64,000 nucleotides of DNA from a bacterium (GTDB lineage Bacteria; Patescibacteriota; Microgenomatia; UBA1406; GWC2-37-13). The stretch spans positions 23,960 through 87,959 of the forward strand of contig JAKQDR010000261.1 in assembly GCA_029573715.1 (NCBI GenBank), in the 5' to 3' direction. The position numbers were made by a program, and so were the translations under genes. Below are positions 8,364 through 16,694 of the stretch, one piece after another (position 1 is the stretch's first letter; each line of letters begins with the position of its first letter). The notes under the pieces were generated by a model. The model was not told the origin of the DNA. It made no database searches and saw only the letters and a program-made list of their open reading frames with translations.

Positions 8364-8372
8364 CACCTCCTT
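8364..8372 (-). promoter_or_regulatory. Shine-Dalgarno of the RRM gene, long spacing
   Basis: AAGGAGGTG on the minus strand, 18 nt before ATG 8345. The match to the anti-Shine-Dalgarno is perfect, but the spacing is about twice the usual, so the leader may fold to bring them closer. Confidence 0.55.
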
Positions 8373-8539
8373 CTGGATTATCATATACGCTTTCTGTATG
8401 CATGCATCCAGAGGTTAGGCGAAAAACTTCGCGAGACCCTTCATGAGCGCAAACACCATTGTGTTCGTATGCAAGAATAACTAGCGTATAGTATAGCACA
8501 TAGTTACCTTAATAGTGTCAAGAAGTACACCATGTAAAG

Positions 8540-8545
8540 TACAAT
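8540..8545 (+). promoter_or_regulatory. -10 box for the AlkD-like gene
   Basis: TACAAT, 6 bp before ATG 8552; leaderless arrangement. The divergent RRM promoter lies about 50 bp upstream. Confidence 0.5.
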
Positions 8546-8551
8546 AGCTCA

Positions 8552-9361
8552 ATGACATCCACCGCCAAACATATACGCACATCACTCTCCACATATGCAT
8601 CACCTGAAAAGGCAACTGTGTATGCTCGTTTTTTTAAAACAGGCAAGGGGGAGTATGGAGAGGGGGATAGATTTTTAGGAATTATGGTGCCTGATGTACG
8701 CAAAGTCGCGAAAGCATATTACAAACAAGTAACCCTCAATACCATTCAGAAGCTTATTCAATCACCTTATCACGAGATGAGGTTGTGCGCGCTTGTAATG
8801 CTTGTGTACCAATACAATATAGCTGACGATTCCAGTAAACAGCAGATATATACATTCTATTTGCGAAATACAAAGTTCATCAACAACTGGGATCTTGTTG
8901 ATTTAACCGCTCCAAATATTGTGGGCGACTTCCTTTTGAAAAATATCTCAGTGACCGAAGACACCTATTTTGCGCAGACGACGGGGTTCTCCCGAGGGGT
9001 ACGGCGCAAGCAAAATACGGTGTCGAGGGAAAAACTACCTATCATTTTGGTTGAGCTGTCTCGATCTCAGTCCCTTTGGGAACGTCGCATCGCTATTCTA
9101 TCAACGTTTGCTTTTATCCGCGCAGGCAAACACCAAGAAACATTTGCACTCGCCAAACGGTTATTACACGATAAACACGATCTCATCCATAAAGCAGTTG
9201 GCTGGATGCTGCGGGAAGTGGGGAAGCGGGTAGACCAAAAGCTCTTGTGTGCATTTCTTGATAAACACGCTGACACCATGCCCCGAACAATGCTTCGTTA
9301 TGCCATAGAGCACCTAACTCCTCAAAAAAGAAAGTATTATATGCATCTGAAAAACTCATGA
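8552..9361 (+). CDS. DNA alkylation repair protein, AlkD-like HEAT-repeat family
   Basis: A 269-residue alpha-helical protein of the AlkD/PF08713 type. Family hallmarks seen are GDRFLGIMVPDVRKVAK near residue 38, the NNWDLVDL stretch near 112, and LWERRIAI...TFAFIRAGK near 178. AlkD glycosylases remove positively charged alkylated bases from DNA. Between NISVTEDTYF and LPIILVELS there is an Arg/Ser-rich stretch of about 20 residues (roughly 143-163) where relatives have a short turn. Its ATG follows a TACAAT box by 6 bp. Its stop overlaps the ATG of a short DHH-like remnant (ATGA). Substrate specificity cannot be read from the sequence. Confidence 0.85.
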   Translation: MTSTAKHIRTSLSTYASPEKATVYARFFKTGKGEYGEGDRFLGIMVPDVRKVAKAYYKQVTLNTIQKLIQSPYHEMRLCALVMLVYQYNIADDSSKQQIYTFYLRNTKFINNWDLVDLTAPNIVGDFLLKNISVTEDTYFAQTTGFSRGVRRKQNTVSREKLPIILVELSRSQSLWERRIAILSTFAFIRAGKHQETFALAKRLLHDKHDLIHKAVGWMLREVGKRVDQKLLCAFLDKHADTMPRTMLRYAIEHLTPQKRKYYMHLKNS

Positions 9362-9456
9362 GATATATTGTTACGACCGGTCATACGTATGCCGATATTG
9401 ATGCCCTCGCATGTGTTTTTGCCTATCATGAGCTGCTCCGGAAATTACAAGCGTAA
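9358..9456 (+). pseudogene. truncated DHH-family phosphoesterase remnant
   Basis: ATG 9358 overlaps the stop of the AlkD-like gene (ATGA). It encodes 32 residues starting MRYIVTTGHTYADIDALACV and then stops at 9454-9456. The start matches the first motif of DHH phosphoesterases/inorganic pyrophosphatases (GHxxxDxDA, then an alpha helix), but none of the later motifs follow. It is best read as the start of a gene lost by deletion; a functional micro-protein is less likely. Confidence 0.55.
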
Positions 9457-9492
9457 ACGGGAAGATCTCTTTATCAACTATTTACCGTGGTG

Positions 9493-9498
9493 TACAAT
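9493..9498 (+). promoter_or_regulatory. -10 box for the carbonic-anhydrase-like gene
   Basis: TACAAT, 9 bp before ATG 9508; supports that ATG over the upstream GTG 9487. Confidence 0.5.
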
Positions 9499-9507
9499 AC
9501 TTCACAT

Positions 9508-9873
9508 ATGACAAAACATATTGCTCAAGCGTTTGTGGTTGCGTGTATGGATTTTCGGTTTCAAAAATATTTGCATGAATGGCTGGCAACACAAATGCAA
9601 GATAAAACCTATGACTTTGTAGGCTACGCAGGTAGTACAAAAAGTCTGGATGTTATTATGAGTCAGCTGGATATCTCTAAACGACTCCATGAGATCAAAG
9701 AAGTTGTGCTCATCCACCACGAAGATTGTGGTGCGTATGGGGCAGAGAGCACACCTGAGCGACACGCCACAGACTTGCATAAGGCAAAAGATGTCATCCT
9801 CGAAAAATATCCCGATCTCCAGGTCCATCTGCTTTACCTGCATCTTGATGGAACTTTTGAGCAGGTGGTTTAG
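9508..9873 (+). CDS. small beta-carbonic-anhydrase-like zinc protein
   Basis: 121 residues. It has the zinc-site pattern of beta-carbonic anhydrases: a CMDFR stretch at residues 13-17 (Cys, with the Asp-Arg dyad) and HHEDCGAYG further on (His and Cys ligands). Beta-carbonic anhydrases interconvert CO2 and bicarbonate and are usually 170-220 residues long; this protein ends after one more strand-helix unit. It is therefore a short-form member, and activity is uncertain. The start was chosen at ATG 9508 because a TACAAT box sits 9 bp before it. The genes on either side are unrelated. Confidence 0.7.
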   Translation: MTKHIAQAFVVACMDFRFQKYLHEWLATQMQDKTYDFVGYAGSTKSLDVIMSQLDISKRLHEIKEVVLIHHEDCGAYGAESTPERHATDLHKAKDVILEKYPDLQVHLLYLHLDGTFEQVV

Positions 9874-9931
9874 CTATTATCCCCACAATCGCGCACGCGC
9901 TTTTTCACGAGTGGTATACTAATCTTTTGAT

Positions 9932-11140
9932 ATGACACATGTTCCACCACGTAAACTTGCATTCAAATCCCGCCGCAAGCCCGTACATGATACACGCTTA
10001 ATAGTTTCAATCATCATTGCCTGCGTCGGCCTTATTGTCGCATGGTATGCATCCGCACAATATCTGCAAGTCAAGCGAGACATCGATAACCTTTCCTACA
10101 CAGGGATTCTGCAACCCACCCCAACTCCATACTATCAAAACATCGCACTCTTGGGATATGGGGGCGGAGATCATGATGGCGGAGCGCTCACTGATACCAT
10201 CATGGTAGCGCGCATTGACAATAGAGCGAAAAAAGTATTTCTTATCTCCATCCCACGCGACACATGGATTGAGTTGCCACTGTTTGCACAAGGTGAAACC
10301 GATGGACACAAAATAAACGCCGCATATGCGCTCGGACTTGATGACAGCTGGTACTCAAATAAACCGTCACCCTATCAAAGCAACAATGGGGGAGGGGGGA
10401 ACCTCGCAAAATACGCACTTGAGCAAGTGATGGGTGAACCGATAGACCATTTTGTGGCGGTGAGCTTTGCAGCGTTCACCCAATTTGTCGACACGCTCGG
10501 GGGCATCACGATAACCCGTCAAACATCATTTACTGACTATTGGTACCCAACCGAAGGCAAAGAAACGGATGATTGCGGAAAAAGCGAGGAAGAAATCGCC
10601 CAAGTAGAATCAACGCTCTCTGGATATTTGCGTGAACGAGAGTTTCCGTGCCGATATGAGGTGTTACAGTTTGACGTGGGCACGCATGCACTTGATGGGC
10701 AAACAGCACTCAAATACGTACGCTCACGCCACTCAGAAACAGAGGGGGGAGATTTTTACCGCAGCCAAAGACAGCGAGAAGTCATACGCGCAATTCAACA
10801 AAAAGTGCTCACCATCTCGGCAATACCCAAACTTATCGAGTATGCACAAACAATGTACAAATATGTGGATACCGATTTCGCCATCTCTGATACTGCAAGC
10901 CTTATCCAGCTGGCACTTGCCAAAAAAGACTATGCCATAGAATCCATAGCGCTCACTAACGACAATGTGTTTGAGGAGGGAGTGGGGCCAAACGGGGAGT
11001 ATATGCTCATACCTCGCACTGGGGAAGGGGATTTCACCCCCATACATCGGTATCTCTTTGATCGGTACAATGGGCTTTCTGACGCATCAGCGAGTGGGAG
11101 GTTCGACCTATTGCTTAGTCCAAAAACACCTTCTCAATGA
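9932..11140 (+). CDS. LytR-CpsA-Psr (LCP) family cell-wall glycopolymer transferase
   Basis: A 402-residue membrane-anchored protein. It has a basic cytoplasmic start, one transmembrane helix (about 23-43), a short PTPTP linker, then the LCP domain: LLGYGGGDHDGGALTDTIM, the SIPRDTWIE arginine motif, INAAYALG, and the late ALKYVRSRHS...DFYRSQRQREVI motif. LCP enzymes move undecaprenyl-phosphate-linked glycopolymers onto peptidoglycan outside the membrane; the Asp and Arg residues that hold Mg-pyrophosphate are present. An insertion near 195-225 (Glu-rich, with two Cys) is not typical. TATACT at 9915-9920 lies 11 bp before the ATG. It fits the surface-assembly theme of the window. Confidence 0.92.
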   Translation: MTHVPPRKLAFKSRRKPVHDTRLIVSIIIACVGLIVAWYASAQYLQVKRDIDNLSYTGILQPTPTPYYQNIALLGYGGGDHDGGALTDTIMVARIDNRAKKVFLISIPRDTWIELPLFAQGETDGHKINAAYALGLDDSWYSNKPSPYQSNNGGGGNLAKYALEQVMGEPIDHFVAVSFAAFTQFVDTLGGITITRQTSFTDYWYPTEGKETDDCGKSEEEIAQVESTLSGYLREREFPCRYEVLQFDVGTHALDGQTALKYVRSRHSETEGGDFYRSQRQREVIRAIQQKVLTISAIPKLIEYAQTMYKYVDTDFAISDTASLIQLALAKKDYAIESIALTNDNVFEEGVGPNGEYMLIPRTGEGDFTPIHRYLFDRYNGLSDASASGRFDLLLSPKTPSQ

Positions 11141-11203
11141 ATCAAATAGTCGAAGTCAAGTTTGAAAATACCCCCTCGTCCCTGAGCTGTTTATTTCATT
11201 TGA

Positions 11204-11209
11204 TAGAAT
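11204..11209 (+). promoter_or_regulatory. -10 box for gene 11217
   Basis: TAGAAT, 7 bp before ATG 11217; fits the leaderless pattern. Confidence 0.4.
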
Positions 11210-11216
11210 ATATATC

Positions 11217-12113
11217 ATGTCATTAGAAGGTGTTTCTACCTATCCAACTACCTTAAAAGAAACAAAGGGGAGAGAGATTGCAGGAAGAGAACTGTTCGCA
11301 AACAGTATACGTTTCATGCGTCCGTTTGAGCAAAAGGTAGTCGAAGCTATGTTTAGAAACGTAAGAGCTCAATGGACTTTAAATACTGAAGCTACTGTTG
11401 GGTTCGGCGCAAGCGAAGTAATCTATCTTAACTTATTGGATCAAGATGATTTAAGACAGACTCTGTTAGAAGAGATGAATAATGCTCGTGGAGATACTCT
11501 GTATCCTGGAATGGAGGCCCTAAGCAAAGTCCTGTTTGCCTCTTCAAATAGGGGTTTGAGCATTGGAAGTGTCTTTAAGCCGTTTGAAATAATGCACAGT
11601 CTTGGAACTATGGCAGAAGGAAATTGCCTTAATAGGCTAAATTATGGTAGAACCAATTGCCTCGAACAAATGGCATCTGTTGTTGTCATTAGTAAGACGT
11701 TCCCACTATTGGACATATCAGAAGCAGTGATTATTCCCTACACCATGCAAAGCATTGGTACTGGTAGTGCAACTCATCTAATGCATGATCATTATGGTGT
11801 CTTGCTCACTACAACAGATGGTGAGAAATGGATAATGATAAACAGCGGTGCAGTTATGAAGATGAAAGCGATGGAAGATGAATTGGGAGAGTTATCATCA
11901 GAGAACATCAGAGAATTTGTTGCATTACAAGTTTCTCAAGAGAAAAATTCTCCTTCACAACGCCAATTATTAAGGCAAGATAGGACAACTTCCATAAAAC
12001 CATCTACTCAAATAAACAGAGAGGCGCGTGGAATAGCTGGGCACTTGGCCCAAGTTTATCGTGCTCAAAAAAAGCTTCTTCGTGAAGAACGAAAAGCTCT
12101 CATTAGTGGATAA
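11217..12113 (+). CDS. protein of unknown function, possible papain/transglutaminase-fold enzyme
   Basis: A 298-residue soluble protein not recognised as a named family. The centre has the order expected of a Cys-His-Asn/Asp thiol enzyme: a Cys in GRTNCLEQMASVV at the start of a helix (about residue 148), HDHYGVLLTTTDG (about 191-193) on a strand, and KWIMINSGA on the next strand. This is only a pattern reading. The C-terminal 70 residues are charged and helical. There is no signal peptide. Codons are more A+T-rich (AGA, TTA, ATA) than in the flanking LCP and rarA genes, so it may have been acquired. It has its own TAGAAT box. Confidence 0.6.
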   Translation: MSLEGVSTYPTTLKETKGREIAGRELFANSIRFMRPFEQKVVEAMFRNVRAQWTLNTEATVGFGASEVIYLNLLDQDDLRQTLLEEMNNARGDTLYPGMEALSKVLFASSNRGLSIGSVFKPFEIMHSLGTMAEGNCLNRLNYGRTNCLEQMASVVVISKTFPLLDISEAVIIPYTMQSIGTGSATHLMHDHYGVLLTTTDGEKWIMINSGAVMKMKAMEDELGELSSENIREFVALQVSQEKNSPSQRQLLRQDRTTSIKPSTQINREARGIAGHLAQVYRAQKKLLREERKALISG

Positions 12114-12148
12114 GAAAGTATCCACCGCTACATAGGTCATCATTCCGC

Positions 12149-12154
12149 TATAAT
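12149..12154 (+). promoter_or_regulatory. -10 box for rarA
   Basis: Consensus TATAAT 6 bp before ATG 12161; predicts a leaderless transcript. Confidence 0.6.
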
Positions 12155-12160
12155 CCCCTC

Positions 12161-13360
12161 ATGTCAACTCCTCTTGCCTATGCCCTCAGGCCCACCTCAT
12201 TTGCTGATTTTATCGGACAAACCCACCTGGTCGGCCCCGGTAAGCCCATCACCCAAATGATTGAGTCGGGAAGTATTGCATCGCTTGTTTTTTGGGGCCC
12301 ACCCGGATGTGGCAAAACAACTCTCGCACATCTTATTGCCCGAAACATTGAAGCAGAGTTTATTGCCCTGTCAGCGGTAGAATCCGGCAAAGAAGAAGTG
12401 AAGAAAGCAATCACAAAAGCTCAAAACCTACGAGATGGGCTTGAGCAAAAGCGCACCATCCTGTTTGTAGATGAAGTACATCGCTTTAACAAAGCCCAAC
12501 AAGATGCACTGCTTAAAGCGGTGGAGGAGGGGATACTCACCCTTATTGCCACCACCACCGAAAACCCAGGATTTGAAGTCATACCCGCACTTGTATCCCG
12601 CTGCCATGTGTATATGCTTCATGCACTTTCTGAACACGAGATGGATTTCATCATTGACCGGTGCATTGTGCATTTAAAAGGGGTAAAAATTGACGAGAAA
12701 GCGCGCGATTTCCTCCGTGCATATGCCGCAGGCGACTCACGACGAACAATCAATGCCCTTGAGACTGCAGCAAAAATGTCAACATCTATAAGCGTTGAAC
12801 TTTTATCAACTGTGTTACAAAAAAAGACTATACGCTATGACAAAGGGGGAGAAGACCACTTCAACACCATCTCGGCATTCATAAAGAGCATGCGGGGAAG
12901 CCAACCGGATGCAGCCTTGCATTATTTGGCACGCATGATTGACGCGGGTGAAGATCCTGTCTTCATAGCCCGTAGAATGGTTGTGTTTGCAAGCGAAGAT
13001 GTAGGAAATGCCCAACCCACGGCACTTGTTGTTGCAACCGCATGCATGCAGGCGGTCCATATGATTGGCATGCCCGAGGCGCGCATTGTGCTTGCCCAAT
13101 GCGCGACATATCTGGCAACTGCAAAAAAATCCACCGCATCATATGTGGGCATCAGCGAAGCCCTCCACGACATCGAAAACCTCCCCCTTGACCCAATTCC
13201 ACTTCATCTTCGAAACCCAGTCAATAAAGTCATGAAAAAAGAAGGATATGGGGCAGGGCATGTCCGCTACCCCTGGCAAGAACAAAAAGAGGGGGAAACA
13301 GTGGAGCAAGAATACATGCCGAAGAATTTGAAGGGGAAGAAGTATTATCGCACACACTAA
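12161..13360 (+). CDS. rarA: replication-associated recombination protein A (RarA/MgsA AAA+ ATPase)
   Basis: A 399-residue AAA+ ATPase related to clamp loaders that acts at stalled replication forks. Seen: [14 protein letters not shown] at the start, Walker [10 protein letters not shown], Walker [11 protein letters not shown], sensor-1 ATTTENP with SRC arginine finger, [10 protein letters not shown], and the tetramerisation domain with [41 protein letters not shown] and the final [11 protein letters not shown]. The family usually ends soon after YLPENLKG-like sequence; here it ends KKYYRTH. The 46 bp at 13305-13350 coding for this end recur at 15993-16038 beyond the subtilase gene, so the last few residues may come from an insertion event. 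TATAAT lies 6 bp before the ATG. Confidence 0.95.
   Translation: MSTPLAYALRPTSFADFIGQTHLVGPGKPITQMIESGSIASLVFWGPPGCGKTTLAHLIARNIEAEFIALSAVESGKEEVKKAITKAQNLRDGLEQKRTILFVDEVHRFNKAQQDALLKAVEEGILTLIATTTENPGFEVIPALVSRCHVYMLHALSEHEMDFIIDRCIVHLKGVKIDEKARDFLRAYAAGDSRRTINALETAAKMSTSISVELLSTVLQKKTIRYDKGGEDHFNTISAFIKSMRGSQPDAALHYLARMIDAGEDPVFIARRMVVFASEDVGNAQPTALVVATACMQAVHMIGMPEARIVLAQCATYLATAKKSTASYVGISEALHDIENLPLDPIPLHLRNPVNKVMKKEGYGAGHVRYPWQEQKEGETVEQEYMPKNLKGKKYYRTH
13305..13350 (+). repeat. direct repeat copy 1 (rarA 3' end)
   Basis: A 46-bp segment inside the last codons of rarA, repeated with one mismatch at 15993-16038. The pair brackets the subtilase gene. Confidence 0.9.
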
Positions 13361-13381
13361 CTCCAAGAAATTTGTTGATGC

Positions 13382-15892
13382 TTACGGCCCCCCACTGCCG
13401 TCTGTACCAACTGGCCCATGGCGAGTGATTGTGCCATTTACATCAATATCTTCTATCCAGTAATAATAGACTGAAGGTGTCTTGGTGTTTGCACGTGGCA
13501 GAGTATCCAAGTATGCATAACTGCAGCCTTGAGTGCCTCCGGGAGAGCAAGAAGGAATCATGGTTTTATTTAGTTTCACTGTTGGTTCTTTCGGTGTCGA
13601 CCCTCTCCATATATTAAATCCTAAGTTGTCCATCTCAGATACTGTCACCCATTCTGCCCGCACCTGACTTCTATTTATCCATTGTGCGGTAAATGAATCG
13701 AGCAATATTGCGAGGGGAGGTGTGGGAGTAACAACTTGCAGAGAAAAGTTAAATCCCATAGTTGAATTAATGAAAAAAGAGTTGCCATATCCGGATATCT
13801 GAAAATTATTATTATTTGTCTGACATTGGTGTGTGACCCAATCTTGTGTCTGTGCATTGAAATACCTGACCGTTGTTTCAGGCGTGTAGCCTTCACCAAA
13901 ATGTACACAAAGGGTTTCTGCGTCAGTAATCGAATTTGATTGTAGAAGATTATGAGATATTCCGATATAACTCCAGGCGTTTTGACTCATTACATATGTT
14001 GATGAAGAAATTTCGCCTGTTCCTTCAAGCTGTGAATATATTGAGGTGTCCATTCCTGGATCAAACCTAATGAGGTATCCTTCGCCAACTTCTATCGGAA
14101 AATTATTAAAGGGAGTGTTGTTCACATGCCCAATCCACAAGGAGCCGTCCCATCTGGCGATATCTCTAGTAAACACACCTGAAAGAAGCGTTAATCTGTC
14201 CAATAGCTCTTCTGCTGTGTCCCATTCAGGGCTTGGGACTACGTCGGGAGTAAAAGAAAACTGATATGTTGGGATTGGTGTTGGAGTCATGGTCGGTGTA
14301 TTCAATGGAGTAGGAGTAGGGTATGTTGTATTATCGATAATCGCTTTGTACACACTAAGCCTCCCACCACTTCCAATTCTTCCCGCAACCGAATTCATCA
14401 TTGGTTCTACATTATTGAGTATTTTGTATCGAATATTATCAGCAGAGTCATTCGAGTCATACGATAAAAGTAAGGCCACCGCACCAGCTACATGCGGACT
14501 TGCCATCGAAGTACCACTGAGAGTACTATAAGAATTATTTTGTATCGTACTCATGATCCCATTCCCTGGTGCAACAATATCAACCGTATTAACGCCATAA
14601 TTTGAGTATTCAGACAATTTATCCCAACAATCGTGGGCAGCAACGGATAGTATATTTGGCAAATCGTAACCAGCAGGATAGAAGGGATCTGTATCCGTGT
14701 TTACTCCCACCCCATCTCTCCCATTGCCCGCAGCAGCGACGTAAATTGCATTGTACGCATAACTTTCAAGAATAGCACTATATTCAGTTTGTGAGTGTCC
14801 ACCAAATCGCCCATAACTATTATTACTTACCTTTGCACCCATGATGTTTGCATAGTGAATTGCAGAAGCAATGCTGCTGGAATAAGCTCCTGGAAATATT
14901 TTAAGAGGGATTATTTTAACCCTCCAATTTACTCCAACCAGACCTGTGGTATTGTTGCCAACTGCACCAATGGTTCCAGATACATGGGTACCGTGACCGT
15001 CATCGTCAAAAGGGTTGTTATTGTTCGCGCTAAAATTCCAGCCTCGTATATCGTCAACATAGCCATTGTTATCATCGTCTATACCATTGTCGGGGATTTC
15101 ATCTACATTAATCCACATATTTTCAGTGAGATCTTCATGAGTGTAGTCGACTCCTGTGTCGATCACCGCAACGATGACCGAATCATTACCTGTTGTAATG
15201 TCCCAGGCTTCTGGAGCGTCAATATCAACATCTTGATATCCACACCTTTGTCCATTATTGTGCAAATTCCACAAAAAAACGAAGCCTAAATCGTTGGGAA
15301 TAGTCGTTGTCTCAACAATGTAATTTGGCTCAGCATATTCAATATTAGGATTTTTCTGTAATTCGACAGCAACCCTTTCTGGTGAAATATCAGCTTCATA
15401 ACTCACTGTATATGTAGAGTTTAGTCTAACTTTCATAAGCTCACTTTCATTTACTACCCTGCCTGGATATTTCTTTTTGAACTTATTCAGTTCCTCATTT
15501 GGAGTTTGTGCCCCTTTAAATACCTTTTCGAGTGTAATAATCGAGTAAGTATTGTGCATGTCTTGCACGAATGAAGGGACAGACGCTTCAATTAGATCAC
15601 TATAAGAAATGATTTGCCTATCCAATTTGGAAGTTATATCCTCGTTATTTTTATCTTTGATTCCACTGAGAGGTTCTTTGAACTTTACAATCACCTCTCC
15701 ATGTTTATATTCCCGATTCAGTTGTGTGGAATTTTTGCTACTGATTTTGGTTGCCTGCAGTGGTTTACGTTGTTCCTGAAAGCTATTGTGTGGGAAAAAG
15801 AGGGTTACTAGTAAACCCAAAGCGAAAATCAGGCTAAAAAATAACAACCCTGTTCTTAGTTGATTGATTTGTTGTAGACTTGATTTGAGCAT
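13382..15892 (-). CDS. secreted S8 subtilisin-like serine protease with Thr/Pro linker
   Basis: An 836-residue secreted protease. The order is: N-terminal membrane anchor/signal (about 15-35), propeptide-like region with GEVIVKFKE and a PNIEYAEPNY end (about 62-195), then the S8 catalytic domain with DTGVDYTH (Asp about 245), DGHGTHVSGT (His about 302), AAAGNG, and SGTSMASPHVAG (Ser about 480). A TPTPTPIPT linker follows near 550, then a Trp-rich beta region, then a C-terminal domain with CSPGGTQGCSYAYLD. It ends in Gly-Gly-Pro and no LPxTG-like signal is seen. TTGACA at 15930-15935 (minus) with TATCTT 17 bp on is a likely promoter. Codons are A+T-rich compared with rarA. The gene sits between two copies of the rarA 3' end, so it looks inserted. 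Confidence 0.93.
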   Translation of the reverse strand: MLKSSLQQINQLRTGLLFFSLIFALGLLVTLFFPHNSFQEQRKPLQATKISSKNSTQLNREYKHGEVIVKFKEPLSGIKDKNNEDITSKLDRQIISYSDLIEASVPSFVQDMHNTYSIITLEKVFKGAQTPNEELNKFKKKYPGRVVNESELMKVRLNSTYTVSYEADISPERVAVELQKNPNIEYAEPNYIVETTTIPNDLGFVFLWNLHNNGQRCGYQDVDIDAPEAWDITTGNDSVIVAVIDTGVDYTHEDLTENMWINVDEIPDNGIDDDNNGYVDDIRGWNFSANNNNPFDDDGHGTHVSGTIGAVGNNTTGLVGVNWRVKIIPLKIFPGAYSSSIASAIHYANIMGAKVSNNSYGRFGGHSQTEYSAILESYAYNAIYVAAAGNGRDGVGVNTDTDPFYPAGYDLPNILSVAAHDCWDKLSEYSNYGVNTVDIVAPGNGIMSTIQNNSYSTLSGTSMASPHVAGAVALLLSYDSNDSADNIRYKILNNVEPMMNSVAGRIGSGGRLSVYKAIIDNTTYPTPTPLNTPTMTPTPIPTYQFSFTPDVVPSPEWDTAEELLDRLTLLSGVFTRDIARWDGSLWIGHVNNTPFNNFPIEVGEGYLIRFDPGMDTSIYSQLEGTGEISSSTYVMSQNAWSYIGISHNLLQSNSITDAETLCVHFGEGYTPETTVRYFNAQTQDWVTHQCQTNNNNFQISGYGNSFFINSTMGFNFSLQVVTPTPPLAILLDSFTAQWINRSQVRAEWVTVSEMDNLGFNIWRGSTPKEPTVKLNKTMIPSCSPGGTQGCSYAYLDTLPRANTKTPSVYYYWIEDIDVNGTITRHGPVGTDGSGGP

Positions 15893-15992
15893 ACACCCTT
15901 TGTTACAAGATACTGTATAACAAGTATATTGTCAAAGCTTTTGATACTATTTCTTATATATTTCGAATTTTAATTCTGTACCCAAAGGTAAA

Positions 15993-16048
15993 AGCAAGAA
16001 TACATGCCGAAGAATTTGAAGGGGAAGAGGTATTATCGGGCTGATTGA
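15993..16048 (+). pseudogene. displaced rarA 3'-end fragment
   Basis: 46 bp (15993-16038) match the end of rarA with one mismatch. In the same reading frame they continue as KGKRYYRAD and a TGA at 16046-16048. The bases before it are unrelated to rarA. It is either the original rarA tail pushed away by an insertion, or a partial duplication. Confidence 0.75.
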
Positions 16049-16055
16049 TATGTAT

Positions 16056-16400
16056 CTAGATTTTTTTAATTCCATCAAAGCCCGCCTTTGAAACGACCCA
16101 ACCTCTATTTCCTCCTCGTGTTGGGTGAGGTGAAAATGCAAACACGGTCCCGCATTGAAATGGGCATAGCATCCTAATGTCTACACCCAGCCCAGTGGGG
16201 GATTCATGATTAAGACGTAATAGGGCAGTTTCTTGCACTGAGTCTGTGCCAGGATATTTATTGTAACCTGCACATAGTTGATTGCTTCCAAGTTTACGAT
16301 GCATAGGTAAGCCTGCTTTACTAGCAACTATAAGCATTGCAGGTAATCTTGAATCAACGTCTCCGGGTAATTCATCAATACGGCACCATGCGTCCAGCAT
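16056..16400 (-). CDS. hypothetical protein, 114 residues
   Basis: Not recognised. Open from ATG 16400 to 16056, just beyond the displaced rarA end. It contains three cysteines (WCRID, QLCAG, LCPFQC region has two more) and a Gly/Arg-rich HPTRGGNRGWVV stretch. There is no clear signal peptide or membrane helix. It shares a loose layout (Cys motifs, then HPxRG, then a VxKxxF end) with the protein at 17323, which may be a relative. Coding status rests on frame length and context only. Confidence 0.35.
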   Translation of the reverse strand: MLDAWCRIDELPGDVDSRLPAMLIVASKAGLPMHRKLGSNQLCAGYNKYPGTDSVQETALLRLNHESPTGLGVDIRMLCPFQCGTVFAFSPHPTRGGNRGWVVSKAGFDGIKKI

Positions 16401-16521
16401 ATGTTTTTTATATCAGCAATTCGAAATACAATAATGGATACTGAGTGTCATTAGTTTATCGACAATCACACATTGAACACGTATTAATATTAGCACCATA
16501 TCCCTATCCCTTTTTCATTTG

Positions 16522-16683
16522 TTATTTAACGTCGGGCTTACCCCCTCTACCATATCGTCTAATCTTTGGAGTCGACTCTAAAGGTTTACGACTGATAAGG
16601 CGATAAAATATGTTTTCAGCGAGCTTTGCTGTAAATCGCGTGACCGGCTCGACCTGAATAGTCCGTTTTTCTTCCAACGACAT
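16522..16683 (-). CDS. small basic hypothetical protein, 53 residues
   Basis: Open from ATG 16683 to TAA 16522-16524, starting MSLEEKRTIQVEPVTRFTAK and ending in a basic Arg/Lys/Gly-rich tail. It lies 11 bp after the stop of the 51-residue frame and reads in the same direction as the NUDIX gene. The amphipathic helix-like first half and basic tail suggest a nucleic-acid or protein binder, but no family is recognised. Confidence 0.45.
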   Translation of the reverse strand: MSLEEKRTIQVEPVTRFTAKLAENIFYRLISRKPLESTPKIRRYGRGGKPDVK

Positions 16684-16694
16684 ATGCAGATATT

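Noticed and set aside
14795..15289. 164-codon plus-strand frame opposite the subtilase
   Set aside because: It is antisense to the conserved catalytic domain; its residues mirror the conserved codons.
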